Part shown: in pieces, positions 35,215-45,815 of the stretch
Position numbering within the stretch: position 1 is the stretch's first letter
Layout of the letters: each line of letters starts with the position of its first letter
DNA from: Ceratothoa steindachneri
Lineage: Eukaryota > Arthropoda > Malacostraca > Isopoda > Cymothoidae
DNA: 64,000 bases
Assembly: GCA_963969495.1 (NCBI GenBank)
Contig: OZ018330.1
Span: 70,012,710-70,076,709 of the forward strand
Reading direction: 5' to 3'
Position numbers and translations under genes: made by a program
Notes under the pieces: generated by a model
The model's input: only the letters and a program-made list of their open reading frames with translations
The model's database searches: none
Told to the model about the DNA's origin: nothing

Positions 35215-36940
35215 TTTAAACCGTTCTGTCAATTCCTCAGCAGCAGTTTGCCTGCCACTTGGGAAGTTAAGCTGTCGTGTGATTTCCCGTTTTAGTCTTG
35301 TCATGTCAATGTCTAATCCAGTTCCAGACTAGGCAGTATTTCAGCTTCTACTTTGTCCCATGTCTTCTTTGCTTGTGAGTGTACTAATGTGTTGATTGGT
35401 TCTAGTCCAGCTCTTCTGTGTAGTGTTCTCTGTGGCATTCATTCCCGTGTTCTTGTGTGGTTAGTAATCAAGGAGGCTTTATTCTGTACCCTCTGCATAG
35501 ATTTCAGCGTCTTGATCCCTGAGGTTTGGATGATTATCTGTGAGTATATAAGCTTAGGTTTAACGTAGCAAAGGCAGAGTTTTCTTAAGTTACCCCTGCT
35601 CATTTTGCGGAAGCGGAACATTTTCACCAATATCACTAGTGCTAAGTTGATCCGGTTTACAACATGATGCTTATATCCCCGAACGGTAAGTTTGAGCACG
35701 AGCACTGTGCCCTCCAGAAAGTAGTGGAAGTTTCGATCGCCAACATAAATGTCGTCGTGTATCGTGCGGTTCATGGGTATAATGACGAACCTTTGGACGT
35801 TCGTCTATGTTGTCTATCTCCGCTATCATTTATGCAGCTTGCACTAGGTCGTTGTTGTAAGTACTCGGTACAATCCGCGTGATGTCATCTGCGTATTGCA
35901 GATACATCGCGTCATCCTTGATTGGTAATGGAAGGTCTATCGTGAAGATGCTATACCGTAGAGGGCTGAGGCAGCTACCTTGTGGCACACAAGCCTCGAG
36001 GTTAAATTACGCTCCCTTGTGACCCTCGATCTGTATCTGCGCTCTTCTTTCCATCACATAATCGCAGAGGATCTTTTCAATGACTGGATTCAGCCGAAAT
36101 TTTACGATCTTGAATTGCAGACCCCTCATTCAAACCTTGTCAAAGGCCTTCTGTACTTCTCTGAGGACTACGTCTACGTACTTTCCCTACGCCATGAATT
36201 TTGCTTCCTTTTCTGAGAGGAGTGCGAGCGCGGTGTCGTTTCCTCTTTCTCTGCGGAATCCGTGCTGTTGGTCGTTAAGCGCATCGTTCTCGGCTAGCTG
36301 GTTCTGTAGCCTGTCGGCTATGACCTTTTCAAAGATCTTGCCTATGAATTACAGAAGGGAGATTGGCCTATAGTTTAGGAGCTGGTCAGGAGGTCTGCTC
36401 CCCTTCGGGATGAATATAACCTTTGCAAGTTCAAACGCATCGGGGAAGTAGCCGGTTTTCATGGCTGCTTTCATTACGTTCAGCATTCCCTGATGAACTT
36501 GCGGTGGAGCGTTGGTTATATTCGCTATTGTTATTCCCGACCAACCTGGAGCTTTTTGTTTGAAGTTTATATGGCATCAGAGAGTTCCTGCATTGTTGTG
36601 GCCCTTCCGTGACCCATCATCTCCCTTTCTTCGGAGATGTGCATGTAAGGGTAGGTCCGCTCAATAACATCATTCAGCTCGTCGATTATCTTACTCTCAA
36701 ACTCTAAGTCGAAATCTTCGTTGTCCTCTGGTGTACTTGAGAAGACTTTTCTCCAGTGCTCCCTGAACCGTTCTTCGAGTTCTATTGGTTCCTCGATGTA
36801 TGATTCGTCCTCCTTGATTCGTATTTTTTCCCTTTATGTTTGTACCCCTGAGTTTCTTTATCTGTCTCCAGAATTTATTGGCATTGTCTTCGTCCTCAAG
36901 AATGAAAGAAAACAATTTTTAAGGGGTATTTATTCCGCCT
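35215..36940 (-). pseudogene. J8: RT part of the Jockey-like family
   Basis: Reading down from 36915, there is a linker (FWRQIKKLRGTNI), then FELAKVIFIPKGSRPPDQ-like and NYRPISLL residues near 36420-36350. HGFRRERGNDTALALLSEK follows near 36270-36210, then VQKAFDKV, a VPQGSCLSPLRYSIF block near 35990-35950 and a YADD catalytic box near 35900. The C-terminal domain (35774-35439) runs to a PSGRQTAAEELTERFK-like end near 35220. It is 5'-truncated at about 36940, with several stops and shifts. A PLE fragment abuts its 5' side. Confidence 0.8.
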
Positions 36941-36989
36941 AGGTTGAGCATAACGTTAGAAGAAACGGGCCAGTCCAGTGAGTGGAATT

Positions 36990-37380
36990 TTAAAATAATT
37001 TAAATGTGCAATTCCAGCTTGTCGTTGAACTGTTAATGGCCGGCTTATCTTCGTTTATTAATATGGCTTCTAAGATGTTCTTCCTAGCTTTATTAACTTC
37101 TTTTCTTTTAATATCGGTGTTATCAACTAGCATATCTCTCGTTAAGTTAATGTTATCAGCACTCTCCATATGATTTTTAGGCCATCCGCTTTGTAGATGT
37201 ATAGTTAAACGTCTCGAAAGTGTAGTAGTTGTCATGCCAATATATTTTGAGTTGTTGTAAAGTTTGCAGTCTTTATCGGGGCAAATGAACTCGTAAACTA
37301 TGTTGGTTAACTTGAGATTCGAGGAGTTTAGGCAGCAGTTGTTTTTCATCAGGAGATTGCTGGCTTTTGTTGTTTTATAA
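36990..37380 (-). pseudogene. PLE3: GIY-YIG nuclease fragment
   Basis: The frame 37349-36990 has LTNIVYEFICPDKDCKLYNN, then SKYIGMTTTTLSRRLTIHL, followed by about 60 residues ending NCTFKLF-stop. This is the C-terminal nuclease of a PLE, and it is close to that of PLE1 (YIGMTETTLSRRMSYHL). The RT is missing. It lies between J8 and the (TA)n at 37439. Confidence 0.8.
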
Positions 37381-37437
37381 TAAATGATGAGTTAAATTTT
37401 ATCCATTTGATTTTTACCTTGATATTACCCAACTTCA

Positions 37438-37438
<1 letters not shown>

Positions 37439-37481
<43 letters not shown>
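37439..37481. repeat. (TA)n microsatellite
   Basis: About 20 TA units, at the 3' side of the PLE2 tail on the - strand. Confidence 0.97.
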
Positions 37482-37486
<5 letters not shown>

Positions 37487-37551
37487 GTAATGGAAGATAT
37501 CACATTAACGTGACGTATATCAGTGGAAGATCATGGTAAACCACAATATTT

Positions 37552-37584
37552 GAATCGGACTAGTTTCGGCAAGATGCCATTTTC
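37552..37584 (-). ncRNA. decayed hammerhead-like motif of PLE2
   Basis: On the - strand it reads TTGAAAA (in place of CTGANGA), then stem II GGCA/TGCC around TCT, then GAAAC, TA and GTCC. GAAA, the two-base stem III and the GUC triplet match PLE1, but two core bases in the first block differ, so cleavage is unlikely. It sits 260-290 bases 3' of the PLE2 nuclease and about 75 bases from (TA)n. Confidence 0.45.
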
Positions 37585-37842
37585 AACTAATAATGAAGAA
37601 ACTAGGCAAGAATCACAGTATATTTATAAGGTAAGACACATCCTTAACAAAATGATACAGCAGGAAACAATCTGAGGAAAAAAAACTCCAGTGAATCTGG
37701 CGTGAATGGCAAGATAAACAAAATGAAATGGAACCGGAAACAATCTGGTGAGTTGCTAATCCCCGAGACTCATTGTGCCTGGGTCCTTATAGATACGATT
37801 GACGACTCTATTCGAGATATATTTGTTAAATTTGTATTGCCC

Positions 37843-38136
37843 TTAAGATAAATTGAAATTATCAACTTTGTTGATGATGTTGGATTCTGCAATTCTCCTC
37901 TCAATATAATTGTTTGATTTATAAATGATTTTTGCATGGTTAAAATCCATTCTATGGTCGTGCTTTTGCATGTGCTTAAAGAGACTTGAATAGTTCGTAC
38001 ATCTTCTGATATCAGCTAAATGTTCTTTCACCCTCTTATTTAAGTAGCCTGACTCTCCGATGTATGTTAATTTGCAATTATAGCATGGTATACTGTAAAC
38101 TCCAGCACCGAGATTGATTGGGAGCAGTCTAGTCAA
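37843..38136 (-). pseudogene. PLE2: GIY-YIG nuclease fragment of a second PLE family
   Basis: The 97-residue frame reads GAGVYSIPCYNCKLTYIGES, then LNKRVKEHLADIRRC, LFKHMQKHDHRMDF and RRIAESNIINK. This is the GIY-YIG nuclease of Penelope/Poseidon-type elements, with VY..(x)..YIG and the downstream Arg and His residues. It differs clearly from PLE1 and PLE3, so at least two PLE lineages are present. The RT is absent. The stop at 37843 looks like the natural C-terminus. Confidence 0.85.
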
Positions 38137-38139
38137 TCT

Positions 38140-39404
38140 CGATGCTGGAGAAAGAAACTATTGAAGATGTTAGAAGAAACTTCCCCAAAATTCAAATATA
38201 TGCGAGATAGAATGGAATGTAAATGTCAAAAACATAATTTAATCACATTTCAACCTTGATTTTAAATGACATCCGGCACCACTTCCTTGAGACTGATTTT
38301 CGTGGTCGAATAAGTTTGATCGAATTGCTTCTCCATCACCAATAACCTCATTTGGTGATGAAGCAGCTTTTTTTGCATGAGGAATTGAATAACAACAATG
38401 TTCAACAGTATTCGCCACTGAATTCAACTTTGACTGCGCTATTTGCAAGGTCTCTCCGTGGAGTGGCAGTCTTAATGGTGCGTTGTTTTACCACAATAAT
38501 ATGAATGAAGTTCTCTACCTGAACATGATTAACGAACTGATAATTTCGGACAGAGAAATGATCACAAATAAATTCAATAGAGTGGCTGATTCAAGGTGGT
38601 TCTCTGGCGACTAGGCAGATTGCGGTGAGGGAAAGATTGTCATAAATTTTCAGCAATTGCATAGTTTCGCTGAATCATTTAATTGAGTAAGCTCAAGATA
38701 GACACATTTAACACCTTGAAATTTTTATTGTGTGAGCATTTAAAGAATAACTCTTACACAACTTCACCTCGGGAGAAATCCACAATTAATCATAAAAGTT
38801 GTGCGAGCAATTATGTTTAAACCTCAACTGTGGTTGAGAGAATTAGAGGACATATCAGAGAAACTTGTAGTTAGGATTTTTTTTTTTACTATGCTCATTG
38901 AAATTAATTATTGGATTTTAATAAATTTGTTGCTCAATTCAATGATTATGATATTTGATTAATTGACGTGCGCAAATTTAATTTTGGTTACTTTCACTAA
39001 AATACTCGTATATGCACTTTCACTATTATTAGAGAAAACTTTATGATATTTTTGTCATTTACGGAGAGGTTTTCACCAAACATAATCGCATTTGCACAAT
39101 GAAAAAAATAATACTATTTCATTTATAGTGATTAAAATTTCGGTTCGCTTTGTCATGGGACAAATTATATCAAAATTAAAATCAGACGCCCATTGCACAA
39201 CTTTGATATTTATGAAACCAAGGACTTTTTTTATCTTGATTTTTTTTTAAATTCGCCTATTTAGCGACTGCATTCAAGGGTATAAGACACCATAATTAAA
39301 ATTCTAGCCTAGTACTAGCTATTTATTATAAAAGTTACGATCAAAGAATACAACAAAAAACAAAGAACATAAAAATAAACAAACAAAAATAACAACGAGA
39401 AAGA
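38140..39404. other. AT-rich unassigned sequence
   Basis: No supported gene, with poly-T runs near 38880 and 39240. A 69-codon open frame (38239-38448, - strand) has no feature I recognise. Confidence 0.35.
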
Positions 39405-39456
39405 GCATGTTCCGTCATCGGGTGGAGGCCAGCCTCCAAACGGTGCAGGAACATGC
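39405..39456. repeat. two-step perfect hairpin
   Basis: The outer arms GCATGTTCC (39405-39413) and GGAACATGC (39448-39456) are perfect complements. An inner stem GGAGG/CCTCC (39424-39428 and 39433-39437) closes on a CCAG loop. It may be a transposon end or a structured RNA element, with nothing nearby to decide. Confidence 0.6.
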
Positions 39457-39766
39457 GACTTACCATAGAAAGTCAAATAAAATAGAGAAGGTCGCATTTT
39501 TACCTTGAATGTATGCTTATAAGTGAAATGTTATTAATAAAATAGTTAATTAGTATCTGGCATGTGTCAATGGCATAGATAGAATCTGGAAGGCGACCTT
39601 TCCCCCATCTATCCTTGATGATCGACAGCGACTCGTTCATGATCTTCCTCACTCGGTTTCATTGCTCAAGACAATTAGAGCCAAGAGGTCTCGCCAAGGA
39701 TTCAGCCCAAAGTTATAGGGCTCCATATACCACTTATAAATATCCTCCAAATATGCCCTTCATGCC

Positions 39767-41437
39767 TGTGATAGAACGAGTTCAGAGCTGCATTCATTTC
39801 AACTTCTATCACATTTTATTGAAAACCATGAGGCTACCCACGTGCATCTTCGATTCGAGGCTTGAGGTCTTATCAACAGCTACCGGACGCCAATGTTTAA
39901 ACAAGGAGGTTATCGTCCCCCCGTTCGCCCCCATACGCCGACCTCGCCAGATCGAGTTAGGCTTATGAACAGATAAGGCATTTTTCTCTGGCCCAGCTGT
40001 GCGTTCCCTCCAAGCTTTCACTCCATTCTCCCCCACGCCAAGGAGATGTCCTGGCTATTTATATGGACTCTTTACCACTAAGATCAGATTGGAGATCCAG
40101 ATTTTCGTCGCGAAACATCACCACGACCCTCTCTCCCTTTGTGCGCCAAGGGACCTCGACCTCGAGATTCACCATCACTTGTCCAGAAGGAGGACAATAT
40201 TCCTTGAGTGCCAAAGGTTCGAGCCTTTAGTGACGCCAAGTCCCCAAGGCATCCCCCCCCTGTTGTTCAAGGAGAACAACATTAGAACAGCCATTGTTCG
40301 TTTTGAGCCCTTCGCCAAGAAACGGTTCTCACCCCCCCTGTTGTTCAAGGAGAACAACATTAGAACAGCCATGAGCCCGTAGACAAGAGACGGTTCTCAT
40401 CCCCCCCCTTTGTTCAGAAGAGAACAACCTAGAACAGCCATTGTTCGTTTTGAGCCCTTCGCCAAGAAACGGTTCTCATCCCCCCCTGTTGTTCAAGGAG
40501 AACAACATTAGAACAGCCATTGTTCGTTTTGAGCCCTTCGCCAAGAAACGGTTCTCACCCCCCCTGTTGTTCAAGGAGAACAACATTAGAACAGCCATGA
40601 GCCCGTAGACAAGAGACGGTTCTCATCCCCCCCCTTTGTTCAGAAGAGAACAACCTAGAACAGCCATTGTTCGTTTTGAGCCCTTCGCCAAGAAACGGTT
40701 CTCATCCCCCCCTGTTGTTCAAGGAGAACAACATTAGAACAGCCATTGTTCGTTTTGAGCCCTTCGCCAAGAAACGGTTCTCACCCCCCCTGTTGTTCAA
40801 AGGAGAACAACATTAGAACAGCCATTGTTCTTGAGCCCGTAGACAAGAGACGGTTCTCATCCCCCCTTTGTTCAGAAGAGAACAAAGTAGAACAGCCATT
40901 GTTCGTCGAGCCGTTCGTCGAGTAACGGTTCTCCTTTCCAAGACGCCTCGTCAGGATCCTTTTATCCCCCCCCCCTTCGGCTGGAACTCGCCAGCGGACC
41001 GAATATTCCTTCAAGTACCTTCCACTGCACCCTAATGAAGTTACGTAAGCCAAGCGTCACCTTTTGAGTATTGATCCCTTATTTGTCAATTCTATCCTGT
41101 GCTTTAAATGGTTTATCGAACCATCCCATCTCTTTAACTCCATATTTGTTTTACCCTTTTTGATCCCTTAAATCCTTGGATTAGCCCGAGTCTCCACGAC
41201 CCTTTCCATTCTGTTTGTCAATATTTTCCGTTTTTGTGTATTGTTTATAGTTATTATTAATAAAACTCTATTTTATTAATGATAGCAATATTATTATCCT
41301 TGAGCTCAGTTCCACTTCTTAAGCATTTTGAAGATACATAATATCGGCCGCCAGACAGTAAAACGCACTCTAAAGATAATTAAGGAAGTTCCCTCAACGA
41401 ATAGTGTAATATATGGTATCGTCGGGAGTCATTCTAC

Positions 41438-41441
<4 letters not shown>
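39767..41441 (+). repeat. 5' LTR (1675 bp)
   Basis: It contains a block (about 40250-40960) of tandem C-rich units. Each has a C-run, TTGTTCAAGGAGAACAACAT, TAGAACAGCCATTGTTCG and CAAGAAACGGTTCTC. A 226-bp higher-order unit is present once more than in the 3' LTR. A TATTTATATGG stretch near 40053 could serve as a TATA-like promoter element, and AATAAAACTC near 41260 as a polyadenylation signal. Both are inferences. Confidence 0.93.

Positions 41442-41469
<28 letters not shown>
41441..41469. repeat. (TA)n tract directly after the 5' LTR
   Basis: About 14 TA units lie between the end of the LTR and the leader. A primer binding site would usually be within a few bases of the LTR, so the tract probably expanded there after, or at, insertion. 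Confidence 0.9.
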
Positions 41470-41479
41470 CTATTTAATT

Positions 41480-41491
41480 TGGTATCAGGTG
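41480..41491 (+). other. possible primer binding site
   Basis: TGGTATCAGGTG follows the TA tract. It begins with TGG, the complement of the tRNA CCA end, and partly matches known primer sites of the TGGTATCAG type. The tRNA cannot be named from this alone. Confidence 0.3.
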
Positions 41492-41792
41492 TGTAAGGTT
41501 TAAAGCTATATCTTTGCAAACACTGGTCTCAGTCGAGTAAAGCATAGTGTTATTCGTTATAATAATAGAGTATAGTAGTTCCCTTTTGTTTTAACGATTG
41601 CTATCCCCCTTTTTTTTTAAACTTAAGAAGCTGGAGTAGCTCAAGGAACTGTTATAATAATTTGTTTGTTTTTTTGTGATTTTAGTCAGTGGTTATTTTG
41701 AGTAAGAAACCAAGTACGAATAAGTCAGTGCCCATATTTAGGTAGGCTAATTATATAGAGGCATAATTCTTGTTGCGAGGAATTTTAGTTGG

Positions 41793-42419
41793 TTGACTAG
41801 TGCGCCCCCAAGTGCAAAGATGACTCCGTTCGAAATCTTTAAAGCGCAAGGAGAGTCCTGTGGACTTTCCGGAAAAGAACTAATTAAGTACATTCTAGAG
41901 GAGCAAAGAAAAAAGGAAGAAAGAGGAAGAGAGGCATGGATAAGACAACGGGAGCTTCACCATCAGATTGAATTAGCTCGGATTGAAGCAGAATTTCAAA
42001 GAAAAATGGAAGTAATAGAAAGGGGAAGAGTAATCCGACGAGAAGAACGAGAAAGAAAAATACAACGAGAAGAACGAGAAAAAGAAATCCAACGAGAAGA
42101 AAGAAGGACGGACTCGCGCTCCTTCCCAGGAAAGCTGACAAAGTTTCCGAGCCCCGTAAAACCCCCAAACTTCTTTCCCCAAAACCAACAACGGGACTCC
42201 AAACCTCCCGTTAAGACTTCTCCTCCATCTCTCTTCCCGAAGCGACCAACCATATGCTTCACCTGTGGTGTAGAAAACCACATGAGCTGGAATTGCCCCC
42301 AAAATTCTAGGCTTAAAAGCGGACCAGCCCACCAAGTTCACCAGATTAATGCAACCCCGGCTCCCCCGGTGGTGCAGACCCAAGCAGAAACTTCTCCCCT
42401 CCGTCAGGGCACCAGGTAA
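41793..42419 (+). CDS. Gypsy Gag, shortened
   Basis: This is a 208-residue Gag. An N-terminal segment (TPFEIFKAQGESCGLSGKEL) is followed by a long Glu/Arg-rich helix (about residues 40-105, with IREEREREIQ-type heptads). Next comes a Pro/Phe/Ser-rich part and one CCHC zinc knuckle CFTCGVENHMSWNC (CX2CX4HX4C, about residues 163-176). In related arthropod Gags a capsid domain lies between the helix and the knuckle. Here only about 55 residues separate them, so the capsid core is deleted while the frame stays open. Start chosen at the first Met of the frame. A Met nine codons later is also possible. Confidence 0.8.
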   Translation: MTSAPPSAKMTPFEIFKAQGESCGLSGKELIKYILEEQRKKEERGREAWIRQRELHHQIELARIEAEFQRKMEVIERGRVIRREERERKIQREEREKEIQREERRTDSRSFPGKLTKFPSPVKPPNFFPQNQQRDSKPPVKTSPPSLFPKRPTICFTCGVENHMSWNCPQNSRLKSGPAHQVHQINATPAPPVVQTQAETSPLRQGTR

Positions 42420-42451
42420 ATTTTTTTTTTGATAAAAGTTCAGCGGGAACT

Positions 42452-43537
42452 TTGAAATATGAGGAGGGCAGCGTGGACAGCTGTCGAGTATCGACTCTCG
42501 TCAGGGACACAGGATGTACATGCTTCATCGTGTCCGACGAACTCCTCCCAGTGGCCTCTAACCACGAAAAATTTGCGGTGGTACGTGACTACCTTGGGCG
42601 GGCGAACAGATTCCCCGTCGCTAGATGTTACCTGCAGTGTCAATATTATAATGGCTGGGCTGAAGTCATTGTAGCACCAATAAAATTCTGTTCCGTACTT
42701 ATAGGAAAGAGCCCCCAAGTAAGTTTCGACCCTGTGTTTCAGGCCGCCCTTCCTCAAGGCCGAGATAAGAAAGAAGCCCAGGAGCCCGTCCCCATCAGAA
42801 CCCCGATACCGTCCGATTTCTCGGACTTTAGGACGGAAAAAGAGGAATGTGATTCACTAAAACCCTTAGGTGATAAGGCCCCAGACAAAGACACGGAGAC
42901 TGTCCCTGGACCCCAAGAAAAAAAGAAACCCCAACGCGCCCATGGAGATACCTTCGTAGAACTGGACGAAGCATTGGCGCTTGAAGAGGATTGCCCCGCG
43001 GAGTCCCTTAAGGTAATCCAGACAGTGTGCATCCAACCTGATGCCGATTACCCTCCTCATTCCCTACCAGGCGAGTCTTTGGAACCCTCTGACCTGAAAA
43101 GTGACGCGCAGCTGACACCACGTCAGAAGAGTCAGATACAAGAACTAATTAAATGGAATCACCATTTACCCGCCCTATTAGCTCTTTTCGAGCAACTGCG
43201 TGAAAATGGCCTCACCATTGGCCCCAGCAAATACTATTTTGCTCACGAACCCATTAAATATTCGGGTTTCAAAATAGGACCAAGCCAGTTAGGTCCCCAA
43301 GAGAACAAGATTAAGGCAATCGCCGACATGCCCCTCCCGATTACAAAGAAGCCATTAAGATCGATCCTAGGATCAGCTTCTCCCTATCAGCGATTTGTTC
43401 CGAATTTCGCTGCAATTTTGGCCCCCCTATGCCCCCTTCAGGAAAAGAATTTCCCCGATCGTTTACGTTGGAATGATGTCGCTGTTTCCCATTTTAATCA
43501 GCTCAAAAGTAAGTTTGATTTCTGCCCCCATTTTTAA
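42452..43537 (+). pseudogene. Gypsy Pol: protease and end of RT, core deleted
   Basis: A protease-like start (STLVRDTGCTCFIVSDELL, aspartic-protease DTG at about residue 20) is followed by a long acidic/Pro-rich spacer. The RT end begins at about residue 240: LFEQLRENGLTIGPSKYYF, then the thumb/connection block YSGFKIG and QRFVPNFAAILAPL. The RT palm with its YxDD box is missing, cleanly skipped in frame near residue 238. The frame ends at 43537 by a frameshift before RNase H. It cannot make active RT. Confidence 0.8.
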
Positions 43538-43946
43538 GTTGCCCAACCCGGAAAAATCCTTTGGGGTTAAGACCGACGTGATCAACGAGGGCATTGGAGG
43601 TGTACTCCTTCAATACGTGGATGACAGAACGAGTCATCCAGTTGCATATGCTAGTCGTCAATTATTACCACGCGGAAAGAGATATGCCACTAGAGAAAAG
43701 ATACCTCTATCAATTATCTGGGTCATAGACAAATTCAAGCTGTACTTGATATGTAAAGAATTTCGAATAGGAACCGACCACCGTCCGTTAGCCTATATTA
43801 GGAATTTGAGACACTCAAACGGCCGCATCATGCGCTGGAGTTTACTCTTGCAAGAGTATCAATTTAAAATAAATTATATCAAAGGTTCCGATAACCAGGT
43901 CGCTGACGCACTCAGTAGGAATGCGTTACCGAATAGCGTAGAATAA
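43500..43946 (+). pseudogene. Gypsy Pol: RNase H domain
   Basis: In the frame shifted from the preceding part, the sequence reads SFGVKTDVINEGIGGVLLQY, HPVAYASRQLLPRGKRYATR with the catalytic Glu, and FRIGTDHRPLAYI with a catalytic Asp. It ends at FKINYIKGSDNQVADALSR, the usual end of Gypsy RNase H. The first Asp lies in TDVINEG where TDAS is usual. A tether and integrase should follow, but the frame stops at 43946 and the next 400 bases are non-coding. Confidence 0.85.
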
Positions 43947-44350
43947 TTGTATTCATAGGATTAGTATCTCCATGTAGGTATATACCGTCTTATACGACTT
44001 AATTTAAGATTCTTTTGTAATATAATTAATTAATGTATATGTCTGAATTTTGTAACGCTCAATGTCTAATTTTTTTGATGTATATATATTTGTTCTTATT
44101 AATTTACGTATAAATTATTTTGTCCCGTATGTACTAAGTTTGTATCATTTCATTGTTCCATGCCTTTTTTTTTTATTAAGTTGTATTAAAGGTTATTTTC
44201 CCCTGTAATCTAAAGATCAAAATAATCATGTATTGAGGTAATAATAGTTAGGTGCAGAAAGATACGGTTGGTACAAGAAAACGAGTTCCCTACAACGGAG
44301 CTCTATCGTTGTCCCTTCTCTCTTTTTTTTTCGAAGTGACAACTTCCCCT

Positions 44351-44362
44351 GGAATGGAGGGG
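44351..44362 (+). other. polypurine tract
   Basis: GGAATGGAGGGG lies immediately before the 3' LTR, where plus-strand priming takes place. One T interrupts the purines. Confidence 0.7.
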
Positions 44363-45810
44363 TGTGATAGAACGAGTTCAGAGCTGCATTCATTTCAACT
44401 TCTATCACATTTTATTGAAAACCATGAGGCTACCCACGTGCATCTTCGATTCGAGGCTTGGAGTCTTATCAACAGCTACCGGACGCCAATGTTTAAACAA
44501 GGAGGTTATCGTCCCCCCGTTCGCCCCCATACGCCGACCTCGCCAGATCGAGTTAGGCTTATGAACAAATAAGGCATTTTTCTCTGGCCCAGCTGTGCGT
44601 TCCCTCCAAGCTTTCACTCCATTCTCCCCCACGCCAAGGAGATGTCCTGGCTATTTATATGGACTCTTTACCACTAAGATCAGATTGGAGATCCAGATTT
44701 TCGTCGCGAAACATCACCACGACCCTCTCTCCCTTTGTGCGCCAAGGGACCTCGACCTCGAGATTCACCATCACTTGTCCAGAAGGAGGACAATATTCCT
44801 TGAGTGCCAAAGGTTCGAGCCTTTAGTGACGCCAAGTCCCCAAGGCATCCCCCCCTGTTGTTCAAGGAGAACAACATTAGAACAGCCATTGTTCGTTTTG
44901 AGCCCTTCGCCAAGAAACGGTTCTCACCCCCCCTGTTGTTCAAGGAGAACAACATTAGAACAGCCATGAGCCCGTAGACAAGAGACGGTTCTCATCCCCC
45001 CCCTTTGTTCAGAAGAGAACAACCTAGAACAGCCATTGTTCGTTTTGAGCCCTTCGCCAAGAAACGGTTCTCATCCCCCCCTGTTGTTCAAGGAGAACAA
45101 CATTAGAACAGCCATTGTTCGTTTTGAGCCCTTCGCCAAGAAACGGTTCTCACCCCCCCTGTTGTTCAAAGGAGAACAACATTAGAACAGCCATTGTTCT
45201 TGAGCCCGTAGACAAGAGACGGTTCTCATCCCCCCTTTGTTCAGAAGAGAACAAAGTAGAACAGCCATTGTTCGTCGAGCCGTTCGTCGAGTAACGGTTC
45301 TCCTTTCCAAGACGCCTCGTCAGGATCCTTTTATCCCCCCCCCCTTCGGCTGGAACTCGCCAGCGGACCGAATATTCCTTCAAGTACCTTCCACTGCACC
45401 CTAATGAAGTTACGTAAGCCAAGCGTCACCTTTTGAGTATTGATCCCTTATTTGTCAATTCTATCCTGTGCTTTAAATGGTTTATCGAACCATCCCATCT
45501 CTTTAACTCCATATTTGTTTTACCCTTTTTGATCCCTTAAATCCTTGGATTAGCCCGAGTCTCCACGACCCTTTCCATTCTGTTTGTCAATATTTTCCGT
45601 TTTTGTGTATTGTTTATAGTTATTATTAATAAAACTCTATTTTATTAATGATAGCAATATTATTATCCTTGAGCTCAGTTCCACTTCTTAAGCATTTTGA
45701 AGATACATAATATCGGCCGCCAGACAGTAAAACGCACTCTAAAGATAATTAAGGAAGTTCCCTCAACGAATAGTGTAATATATGGTATCGTCGGGAGTCA
45801 TTCTACGACA
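44363..45810 (+). repeat. 3' LTR (1448 bp)
   Basis: It matches the 5' LTR over its full length with few substitutions (for example CTTGGAGTC here against CTTGAGGTC). It lacks one 226-bp array unit, which accounts for the length difference of 227 bases together with a 1-base change in a C-run. It is followed at once by the ATGCC duplication. Confidence 0.93.
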
Positions 45811-45815
45811 ATGCC

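Larger units (their letters stand above)
39767..45810 (+). mobile_element. Gypsy-type LTR retrotransposon, recent but internally deleted
   Basis: Two direct LTRs (39767-41441 and 44363-45810) start TGTGATAG and end TACGACA. The element is flanked by the perfect 5-bp duplication ATGCC (39762-39766 and 45811-45815). The internal part holds a short Gag, a protease start, the end of RT and an RNase H, but no capsid core, no RT catalytic core and no integrase. The LTRs appear almost identical apart from one array unit, so insertion was recent. It must then have been mobilised by proteins of a fuller relative. No envelope-like gene is seen. Confidence 0.95.

Noticed and set aside
40245..40960. CRISPR-like appearance of the repeated C-rich units in the LTR
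   Set aside because: The units are adjacent tandem repeats without unique spacers, inside a eukaryotic LTR. There are no cas genes.
39809..41053. Open frames of 60-125 codons inside both LTRs
   Set aside because: They coincide with the tandem array and LTR body, show no domain, and are duplicated only because the LTR is.
43600..43640. A YVDD tetrapeptide in the Gypsy element, looking like an RT catalytic box
   Set aside because: It lies inside the RNase H domain, between the first Asp block and HPVAYASR. The real RT palm is deleted upstream.
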